A stretch of 47,497 nt of DNA from Pseudomonas sp. AL03 (GTDB taxonomy: Bacteria > Pseudomonadota > Gammaproteobacteria > Pseudomonadales > Pseudomonadaceae), in assembly GCF_029960815.1 (NCBI RefSeq), contig NZ_JASBRE010000036.1:1-47497 (forward strand), written 5' to 3'. The notes beneath the pieces were generated by a model, which searched no databases, had not been told where the DNA came from, and worked only from the letters and a program-made list of their open reading frames with translations. Both the position numbers and the translations under genes were made by a program. This document shows, piece by piece, positions 41,790 through 47,497 of the stretch; within the stretch, counting starts at the first letter, position 1; each line of letters opens with the position of its first letter.

Positions 41790-42745
41790 GGGGTCACCAC
41801 CACGCCCCACGGATAGCGCCCGACCTTGATTGATTGGGTGACCTTGAGGCTGTCGACATCGATCACCGACACGTCGCCGCTGACACCGTTGGTGGCCAGC
41901 AGTTGCCGTTGATCCGGGGTGAATGACATCTGCCAGACCCGTCGTCCGACCAACAGATAATCAAGAATCTCGAAGGTCTTGGCGTCGATCACCGCCACAT
42001 GATTGGCCGGGCCGAGGGCGACGAAACCGTACTTGCCGTCGGCGCTGAGTTTGATGCCCACGGGTTGAACCTTATCCGGGTGCACGCCCTTGATCTGGAA
42101 GGTCAGGGTCCTGAGGATCTGCCGGGTCGCGACATCGAGAATGGTCACCGTGCCGCCGATTTCCGCCGAGGCCCAGAGCTTGGAACCATCAGGCGTGAAT
42201 TCGACGAAGCGCGGCCGCTGATCCACCAGAGTGTTGTCGGCCAGCGTCTGGGTGCTGGTGTCGATCCAGTGCAGCATGTTGGTGGTTTCGCTGGTGTTCA
42301 CCGCCCACTTGCCGTCGGGGCTGACGGCCATGCCTTCGGGTTCAACGCCGACGTTGATCTGGCTCAGCACCTTGGAGGTTTCGGTGTCGATCACCGTCAC
42401 CAGCGCATCGTCTTCGTTGGAGACGTACAGCCAGCGATTGTTGGGGTGCAAGGCGAACTGCTCAGGATCTTTGCCAGAGGGCAGTTCCTTGATGATTTTG
42501 CGCGTGGCGACGTCCATCACCTGGACCCGATCCGAGTCACTGGCGCAGATGTACAGCAGCTTATTGTCGTGGGACAGCAGCAGGCCGCGTGGGCGCTGGC
42601 CGACAGGCAGGGTATCGGTGACTTGCAGGGTCTGCAGGTCGATCAGGCTCAGGCTGTTGTCCTTTTCGTTGGAGACCCAGGCGGTGCTGGCCGCGGCGTG
42701 CCCGGCGGCAAGCAGCAGGGCGCAAGAGAGCAGGGTGCGGCGCAT
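41786..42745 (-). CDS. Periplasmic YVTN-type beta-propeller protein of the PQQ locus
   Basis: This 319-residue protein has a signal peptide (to about AAA-S) and seven repeats of the YVTN/PQQ-associated type, each with a core such as LLYICASDSDRVQVMDVATRKI, WLYVSNEDDALVTVIDTETSKV and YGFVALGPANHVAVIDAKTFEI. The family is a constant member of the ABC cluster next to PQQ-dependent alcohol dehydrogenases, where its exact role is unknown. AAGGA precedes the ATG. It is followed by the ATPase gene with a 4-bp overlap. Confidence 0.9.
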   Translation of the reverse strand: MRRTLLSCALLLAAGHAAASTAWVSNEKDNSLSLIDLQTLQVTDTLPVGQRPRGLLLSHDNKLLYICASDSDRVQVMDVATRKIIKELPSGKDPEQFALHPNNRWLYVSNEDDALVTVIDTETSKVLSQINVGVEPEGMAVSPDGKWAVNTSETTNMLHWIDTSTQTLADNTLVDQRPRFVEFTPDGSKLWASAEIGGTVTILDVATRQILRTLTFQIKGVHPDKVQPVGIKLSADGKYGFVALGPANHVAVIDAKTFEILDYLLVGRRVWQMSFTPDQRQLLATNGVSGDVSVIDVDSLKVTQSIKVGRYPWGVVVTP

Positions 42746-42784
42746 GGCGGATTCCTTTTTATTGTCGTTGTTGTGGAGGTGGGA

Positions 42785-43969
42785 TCAGGGAAAGCTGCAG
42801 CTGACCTCGGGCTTGTCGTAGCCCAGGCTGTCCATCTCGTTAAAGGGGTGCAGGAAACCGTCCTGTGGCGAAGTGCTGACCAATGCGCGGGGCTGGACGA
42901 TGGGAATGGGTTGGCGCAACTGGCCGTTCCACGCCCGATAGCTGAGCTTGCGACCCTTGAAACCATCCAGCGGCAATTGATCGCTGGTTTCAAGCGTACG
43001 GATCGCCATCGGATCGGTCTGACGCAACTTGCTCACCGCACTGGCGATGCTGCGCACGGCGATCCAGGCGGCGAAATCGCGGTCATTCATCCAGCGCCCG
43101 GCCATGGCTTCGAAGCGTTTCTGCAACTGGGCGGCGCCGTAGGTTTCCACGGTTTTGTGCCAGCCCACCGGGGTCAGGCCCTGAGTGCCGGCGACCGGCC
43201 GTGGGTACCAGGTCTGGTAGGGCACGTATTCGCCGAAATCACCGCGTTCATCCGCCACCAGCACCACATCGTACTCGGCGGTCTGGGTGAACAACGGCAT
43301 GTCGGCCTGGGCGCTGCGACGCTGATCGTTGTCGAAACTCCAGGTTTTTTCCGCGACCAGTTTCAACCCGAAGCGTTTGGCGGCGCGGCGCAGGGCGGCG
43401 GCATAGGCTTGATCGTCCGGGGTCGGGCCGACGATCAGCAGCGCCCGTTGCCATTTGCGCACCACCAGAAATTGCGCCAGCGCATCGGCGAGCATCGCCC
43501 GACTCGGCAGGCTGTGCAGCACGTTCGGCAGGCAATCGGTGCTGCGCAGGCTGTCATCGGGACTGCCGGCATTGAACAGCAAGCTGTCGGGCAGCACGGC
43601 GCTGAGCCGGCGCAGGCTCTGCGCCGGTGCATTCACCACAAACAGACGCAGACCCTGTTCATGCTGGGCCTTGGCCGCTTCGACCAGGGCATCCGGTTTG
43701 TCGACGTTGGCGCTGACCAGGCTGTAACTCTGGTTGAGGAAACGCCCGGTGCTGTTGCTGTCGGTGATCGCCAGTTCGGCGCCACGCAGCCCGGCATCGA
43801 CCGGCTCGGGAATGATGTTCGACAGCAACGGGCCCGGGTCGGGGCGATAACCCAGGTAGCCAATTTTCACCTGCAACGGCGCATCGGCGGCCTGGCTCTG
43901 GGTCGCCAACCCGGCGGCGCAGGCAATCGCCAACAGGTAAATCAGGGCGTAAGGGGCAAGCTGGCGCAT
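42785..43969 (-). CDS. ABC transporter substrate-binding protein of the PQQ locus
   Basis: This 394-residue periplasmic binding protein is of the branched-chain amino-acid type. It has a signal peptide (MRQLAPYALIYLLAIACAAGL..QA-AD), KIGYLGYRPDPGPLLSNIIPEP, VVNAPAQSLRRLSAVLPDSLLFNAGSPDDSLR and LIVGPTPDDQAYAAALRRAAKRFG. It is found with the permease, ATPase and propeller in PQQ-alcohol loci. GGAG lies before the ATG at 43969; the frame upstream to 44164 has no signal peptide and is rejected. The first gene of the minus-strand accessory operon, it has a candidate operator 78 bp upstream. Confidence 0.9.
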   Translation of the reverse strand: MRQLAPYALIYLLAIACAAGLATQSQAADAPLQVKIGYLGYRPDPGPLLSNIIPEPVDAGLRGAELAITDSNSTGRFLNQSYSLVSANVDKPDALVEAAKAQHEQGLRLFVVNAPAQSLRRLSAVLPDSLLFNAGSPDDSLRSTDCLPNVLHSLPSRAMLADALAQFLVVRKWQRALLIVGPTPDDQAYAAALRRAAKRFGLKLVAEKTWSFDNDQRRSAQADMPLFTQTAEYDVVLVADERGDFGEYVPYQTWYPRPVAGTQGLTPVGWHKTVETYGAAQLQKRFEAMAGRWMNDRDFAAWIAVRSIASAVSKLRQTDPMAIRTLETSDQLPLDGFKGRKLSYRAWNGQLRQPIPIVQPRALVSTSPQDGFLHPFNEMDSLGYDKPEVSCSFP

Positions 43970-44046
43970 AAGGCACTCCATTACAGGTAGCGCCAGCATA
44001 GGAAGCCTGCGAGGCAGAAGGAAATATGCAGAAAGTACCAATGAGT

Positions 44047-44063
44047 CAGTACCAAGGTAGTAA
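44047..44063 (-). promoter_or_regulatory. Candidate AgmR-type operator upstream of the ABC/propeller operon
   Basis: The plus strand reads CAGTACCAAGGTAGTAA, identical at 15 of 17 positions to 40233-40249 and at nearly the same distance from the start codon. AGTACCAA also occurs once more at 44034-44041, 14 bp away. Confidence 0.5.
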
Positions 44064-44124
44064 CTCGCCCGGGGCGGCGTGGTTTTAGCGATCCGCGGCT
44101 GTATTTGGATGTGCGCCACAAGCC

Positions 44125-44141
44125 CTACTACCAAGGAATTA
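44125..44141 (+). promoter_or_regulatory. Candidate AgmR-type operator upstream of pedF
   Basis: CTACTACCAAGGAATTA on the plus strand resembles the reverse complement of the sites at 40233 and 44047 (TTACTACCTTGGTACTG). It therefore points towards the plus-strand pedF operon, as the others point to minus-strand genes. The match is weaker and sits 104 bp before the ATG. Confidence 0.35.
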
Positions 44142-44245
44142 GACGGCGGCCACCAAAGCAGCATGGGGTTTGCGCGAAGCCCTTCCTAAGATGGGTGCCG
44201 TAGCCTCTTCAAAGAGGTTTTGCGTGCAATCAAGAGGGCATAACA

Positions 44246-44707
44246 ATGACAACAAAACGCAACGCCTTACTCATTGCCGGGCTGCTGGCCGGTTTTATCA
44301 GCGCAGGTTCCGTCTGGGCCCACGGCAACGTGGTACCTCAGGCTGTCGCCACCCTGGGCCTGACCCCGATCAAAGACGCCGGCGTGCAGGTTGATGGCGA
44401 TGGGTGGGCGGCGGTGAACCCGTATCGCACCTCCCCGGAACACGATAAGGCCGTGGAGATCGGTTCTTCGGCCTACAACCAGAACTGCGCAGCCTGTCAT
44501 GGCCTGGAAGCCAAATCTGGCGGCATCGCCCCCGATCTGCGCCTGCTGGATGTCGCCGAAGCGGGTGATGAATGGTTCGTCGAACGCGTGCGCCACGGTG
44601 CCGTGCGTGACGGCCGGGTCTACATGCCGAAGATGGCCGATTACCTGAGCCAGGAAGCCTTGTGGGCGGTGCGTACTTACCTGGACAGCGTTCACGTCGA
44701 GGAGTAA
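44246..44707 (+). CDS. pedF: Cytochrome c-550 PedF
   Basis: This 153-residue periplasmic mono-heme cytochrome has a signal peptide (to about WA-HG), a heme site CAACH (Cys81, Cys84, His85) and an axial Met likely in VYMPKMADYL. PedF takes electrons from PQQ-dependent alcohol dehydrogenases (PedE/PedH in P. putida) and passes them to the respiratory chain. It begins the plus-strand run pedF-pedG-soxYZ-like-MBL. A small hairpin, CCTCT-TCAA-AGAGG plus TTTT, lies at 44204-44221 in its leader. Confidence 0.9.
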   Translation: MTTKRNALLIAGLLAGFISAGSVWAHGNVVPQAVATLGLTPIKDAGVQVDGDGWAAVNPYRTSPEHDKAVEIGSSAYNQNCAACHGLEAKSGGIAPDLRLLDVAEAGDEWFVERVRHGAVRDGRVYMPKMADYLSQEALWAVRTYLDSVHVEE

Positions 44708-44710
44708 TCC

Positions 44711-45589
44711 ATGCGCCTGCTCGCTGTGTTGATCAGCGCTGTGTTGCTGTGCTGCCAGACCGTGCAGGCGCAGGTCCGAACCTATGACGAAATGATCGCC
44801 GCCGGGGAGCTGAAAGTGGCGGTCTACAAGGACTTTGCCCCCTACAGTTTTGAAGACGCCGGCCAGGCCCGCGGCGTTGATGTCGAACTCGCCGAGGCGT
44901 TAGCCAAGGCCCTCGGTGTGCACCTGACGTTGATGTGGGCGCCCGCCGGCGAGAAGCTCGATGACGACCTGCGCGATTACATCTGGCGTGCCAGTCAGTT
45001 GCACGATCTGCAACTGGCCGACCTGATGATGCGCGTGCCGTACGATCGCGATTACGCGCAGAAGCGCAATGAACTGGGTGAGTTGGAAAACGGCCATGTG
45101 GTGATGTTCGGGCCGTACCAGAACGAACAATGGCAGGTCGCCTTCGACCGTCGCCGACTGGATAAGGTGGGCAGCGTCGCCGTGTTCGAGCACCACCCGA
45201 TCGGCGTCGAAGTCGACAGTGTGCCGTCGTTCTACCTGACCTCGGTATTCAGCGGCATGCTCGCTGGCAACACCCATCACTACCCTGGTGTGGCACAGGC
45301 TTTCGCGGCCATGAAGGCCGGTGAAGTCGACGCGGTGATGGCCATGCGCGGCGAGATTGACTGGCAAGTGCATGAAGCGGCGGACCCGCAAGTGGCGCTG
45401 GCGGAAAACGCCTACCCGAACATGGGCAAGCAGCTCTGGGAGATCGGCATGGCGGTGCATGAAAGCAACCGTCAGTTGGCCTATGCGGTGGAAGAGGCGC
45501 TGGAAACCTTGATCCGCGAGGGCGCCGTCAAAACCATTTATGGTCATTACGGCCTGCGCTATGACGTGCCCGAGATGTATCAACAGTGA
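44711..45589 (+). CDS. pedG: Quinoprotein dehydrogenase-associated substrate-binding protein PedG
   Basis: This 292-residue periplasmic protein has a signal peptide (to about VQA-QV) and a family-3 solute-binding fold (ELKVAVYKDFAPYSFEDAGQARGVDVELAEALAKALG, DVMMRVPYDRDYA-type LADLMMRVPYDRDYA). It is related to MxaJ of methanol oxidation and PedG of P. putida. These have a helper role for the quinoprotein dehydrogenase, not uptake. It starts 3 bp after pedF and overlaps the SoxYZ-like gene by 4 bp. Confidence 0.88.
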   Translation: MRLLAVLISAVLLCCQTVQAQVRTYDEMIAAGELKVAVYKDFAPYSFEDAGQARGVDVELAEALAKALGVHLTLMWAPAGEKLDDDLRDYIWRASQLHDLQLADLMMRVPYDRDYAQKRNELGELENGHVVMFGPYQNEQWQVAFDRRRLDKVGSVAVFEHHPIGVEVDSVPSFYLTSVFSGMLAGNTHHYPGVAQAFAAMKAGEVDAVMAMRGEIDWQVHEAADPQVALAENAYPNMGKQLWEIGMAVHESNRQLAYAVEEALETLIREGAVKTIYGHYGLRYDVPEMYQQ

Positions 45590-46347
45590 ACTGGCGAGCG
45601 AGTTGTCTGTTGGCCTGCTGGTTACCCCTGGCTGCGCTCGCCGCGGACATCGACCCGGGCAAAGACCCGGTGCCCTCGGTGATGTGGGCCTTCTATCACA
45701 AGCAGATGCTCGGCGATGCGCCGTTCGTGTTCGACGACCGGGTCAAGCTGCTGGCGCCGCCGTTCGCCGAAGATGCCCGGCAGGTGCCGCTGGAAATCGA
45801 CGCCCGGGCGTTCAAGGGCGAGGTGGTGAAAATCCTCGCCTGGGCCGAACTCAACCCCTTGCCAAAAATCGTCGATTTCCAGCCGCTGGACCGGGTGCTC
45901 CCCTGGCTGTCGATCCGCATCCGTATCGAGCAAGCCACGCCATTGCGTGCGGCGGTGCTGACCCGTGACGGGGTGTGGCATGTCGGCTCGACCCTGATCG
46001 ATGCGGCGGGCGGCGGTTGCACGGCGCCGAGTGTGGTGCGTACTCAGCCGGGCTGGGAAGACCACATCGGCGAAGTGCTGGGCGGTCGTTATCCCCGTGG
46101 CGAATTCAGTCGCGTGCGGCTGCAGGTGGCGCATCCAATGGACAACGGCATGGTCAGCGGCATCCCGGAGTTCTTCATCAACCATGCCGAACTGCGGGAT
46201 CAGAACGATCAGCTGCTGGCCCGACTTGAGCTGTTTCCCGCCGTCAGCGAAAACCCCAACCTGGCCTTCGACATCGAAGGAACAGGGCAGACGCGCCTGT
46301 TACTGCGGGACAACAGCGGCAATCAATTCGATGCGGCCATACCCTGA
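45586..46347 (+). CDS. Quinoprotein dehydrogenase-associated SoxYZ-like carrier
   Basis: This 253-residue exported protein has a signal peptide ending near ALA-AD, a SoxY-like half with the carrier Cys145 in AAGGGCTAPS, and a SoxZ-like half (VRLQVAHPMDNGMVSGIPEFFINHAEL). In sulfur oxidation SoxYZ carries substrates on the Cys of a C-terminal GGCGG arm; here the Cys is internal because the two chains are fused. The family is known only by association with PQQ dehydrogenase loci. It starts with GTG overlapping the pedG stop. Confidence 0.86.
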   Translation: MNWRASCLLACWLPLAALAADIDPGKDPVPSVMWAFYHKQMLGDAPFVFDDRVKLLAPPFAEDARQVPLEIDARAFKGEVVKILAWAELNPLPKIVDFQPLDRVLPWLSIRIRIEQATPLRAAVLTRDGVWHVGSTLIDAAGGGCTAPSVVRTQPGWEDHIGEVLGGRYPRGEFSRVRLQVAHPMDNGMVSGIPEFFINHAELRDQNDQLLARLELFPAVSENPNLAFDIEGTGQTRLLLRDNSGNQFDAAIP

Positions 46348-46363
46348 CCCAAAGGAGCGCGTG

Positions 46364-47302
46364 ATGCGCTGGATGCTGCTGTTGTTCATGAGCCTGAGCC
46401 TGCCGGCCCTGGCCGAGCTCGAGTATTCACTCAAGCCCCGACAGATCGCCGAAGACACGTGGCTGCTGGAAGGCAGCACTGACAATTTTGACAAGGCCAA
46501 CGGCGGCAACATCGTCAATACCGCGTTCATCGTCACCGAACGCGGTGTGGTGGTGATCGATACCGGGCCGTCGAAACGCTACGGCGAAGCGATGCGCAAG
46601 GCGATTGCCGCGACCACCGATAAACCGGTGATTGAGGTGCTGCTGACGCATCATCATCCTGATCATGTGCTCGGCAACCAGGCCTTCAGTGACGTGCCGA
46701 TCGGCGCGCTGGCCGGCACCACCGAGCTGCTGCATCAGCAGGGCGATGCCATGGCCGAGAACCTGTATCGACTGGTGGGTGACTGGATGCGCGGCACCGA
46801 AGTGGTGTTGCCGACCGAAACGCTGACGCCCGGCGTGCGAAGTTTTGGGGATCACGATTTTCGTCTGCTGGGCCTGGGTGGGCACACTGGCGCGGATCTG
46901 GCTATTCTCGACCAGAAAACCGGCGTGTTGTTTGCCGGGGATCTGGTGTTTTATCAACGGGCGCTGACCACGCCCAACAGTCCGGGGCTGTCGGTGTGGC
47001 TGGCGGACATTGCCACACTTCAAGGCTTGCCCTGGACGCTCATCGTTCCCGGCCACGGCCCGGTGGCCACGGATCAACAGCCGTTCGAACAGATGCGCGA
47101 CTACCTCACCTGGCTCGATCAGCTCATGCGCGACGGCGCCGCCAACGGCAGCGACATGGCCGAGATGATCCGCAGCCCCATCCCCGACCGTTTTGCTGGC
47201 ATCAGCCTGAGTCGTTACGAGCTGATCCGCAGCGTCAGCCATCTGTATCCGCGTTACGAGCGTGGGCAGATGACCCGGGTCGATTCCGCTGCAGAAAAAT
47301 GA
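46364..47302 (+). CDS. Quinoprotein relay system MBL-fold hydrolase
   Basis: This 312-residue exported metallo-beta-lactamase-fold protein has a signal peptide ending near ALA-EL. The metal site is THHHPDH (His96, His98, Asp100, His101), with later His and Asp in GLGGHTGADL, FAGDLVF and VPGHGP. It resembles SoxH and is conserved beside the SoxYZ-like carrier, forming a proposed relay for quinoprotein dehydrogenases whose substrate is not known. The ATG at 46364 has AGGAG 8 nt upstream; a longer frame from 46001 runs inside the SoxYZ-like gene. It is the last gene of the pedF unit; a REPIN-like element follows. Confidence 0.88.
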   Translation: MRWMLLLFMSLSLPALAELEYSLKPRQIAEDTWLLEGSTDNFDKANGGNIVNTAFIVTERGVVVIDTGPSKRYGEAMRKAIAATTDKPVIEVLLTHHHPDHVLGNQAFSDVPIGALAGTTELLHQQGDAMAENLYRLVGDWMRGTEVVLPTETLTPGVRSFGDHDFRLLGLGGHTGADLAILDQKTGVLFAGDLVFYQRALTTPNSPGLSVWLADIATLQGLPWTLIVPGHGPVATDQQPFEQMRDYLTWLDQLMRDGAANGSDMAEMIRSPIPDRFAGISLSRYELIRSVSHLYPRYERGQMTRVDSAAEK

Positions 47303-47324
47303 CCCTGCGGCGACACAACCCCTT

Positions 47325-47454
47325 GTAGCAGCTGGCGAAGCCTGCGTTCGGCTGCGCAGCAGTCGTGAAATCAGAGTTCGCGGTGTATCAGGAAAACCGT
47401 GCAAGTCGGGTTTACGACTGCTACGCAGCCGAACGCAGGCTCCGCCAGCTGCTA
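47325..47454. repeat. REPIN-like paired palindrome 5 (subtype B)
   Basis: GTAGCAGCTGGCGAAGCCTG on the left pairs with the reverse complement at the right (to 47454) with few mismatches (TCCGCC against TTCGCC). Same subtype as 38671-38807. It closes the PQQ accessory locus at the right edge of the window. Confidence 0.85.
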
Positions 47455-47497
47455 TGTATGGACTCGCCCCCACTGTCTACCCGCTTTTGAAAAACCG

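Noticed and set aside
41999..43990. 663-codon plus-strand open frame across the propeller and ABC-binding genes
   Set aside because: It is antisense to two well-supported genes, has no recognisable domain, and is the frame expected to stay open in high-GC DNA.
46001..46363. Upstream extension of the MBL-fold gene
   Set aside because: It runs inside the SoxYZ-like gene out of frame; the ATG at 46364 gives a proper signal peptide and ribosome site.

Overview
The window looks like chromosomal DNA of a fluorescent Pseudomonas (P. fluorescens group). The evidence is high-GC codon usage, a bkdR/bkdA1-bkdA2-bkdB-lpdV locus in the Pseudomonas putida arrangement, a nosP-nahK pair, an agmR-linked PQQ/alcohol-oxidation accessory locus, and several REPIN-like paired palindromes. 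It is mostly stable chromosome with a few accessory inserts. I see no rRNA, tRNA, CRISPR array, transposase, integrase or prophage structural gene.

Layout. 1-196: the edge of a dispersed repeat and a terminator. 197-4566: an MFS transporter and a GMC-family flavin dehydrogenase, with a divergent LysR regulator. 4578-10872: seven tightly packed minus-strand genes. They encode a GNAT/LuxI-like 'thermostable hemolysin' protein, an AMP-forming acyl-activating enzyme, a heme-oxygenase-like di-iron oxygenase with a complete ligand set, an SDR, an exported TPR-like protein, and an OmpR-type two-component system. This is the best candidate for an undescribed biosynthetic or signalling system. Its promoter region, shared with a divergent cytochrome b561 gene, carries two divergent near-identical 17-bp boxes of the PmrA/BqsR type (TTCAG-N6-TTAAG). 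11631-16676: alkC, a Kef-type K+/H+ antiporter, an RcnB-family protein, a PAS-GGDEF cyclase and an FKBP.

16652-18443: a short S-type-pyocin-like toxin and immunity cassette, bracketed by a perfect 23-bp direct repeat whose first copy is the 3' end of the FKBP gene. 18499-22077: a cytochrome P450 lacking the usual I-helix threonine, an ArsR-type regulator, a LysE exporter and a LysR regulator. 22125-24216: a clear LexA box driving a radical-SAM/DUF4130 DNA-repair pair. 24270-31211: ilvE and the branched-chain keto acid dehydrogenase operon with its Lrp-type activator bkdR, i.e. transamination and then oxidative decarboxylation of Val/Leu/Ile. 31360-33192: a persulfide dioxygenase-like enzyme and a TauE/SafE exporter, a sulfide/sulfite detoxification pair. 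33401-34585: a porin.

34925-47302: NosP (FIST domain, nitric-oxide sensor family), NahK hybrid kinase and AgmR/ErbR regulator. These are followed by accessory genes of PQQ-dependent alcohol oxidation: a CXXCW protein, an ABC permease and ATPase, a YVTN propeller and an ABC binding protein on the minus strand, then cytochrome c-550 PedF, PedG, a SoxYZ-like carrier and an MBL-fold relay protein on the plus strand. No quinoprotein dehydrogenase lies in the window. A 17-bp motif recurs at almost the same distance (78-79 bp) upstream of two minus-strand units here, and a related site lies upstream of pedF. Five REPIN-like elements (near 25.4, 31.2, 34.6, 38.7 and 47.3 kb) sit only in intergenic gaps and fall into two sequence subtypes.
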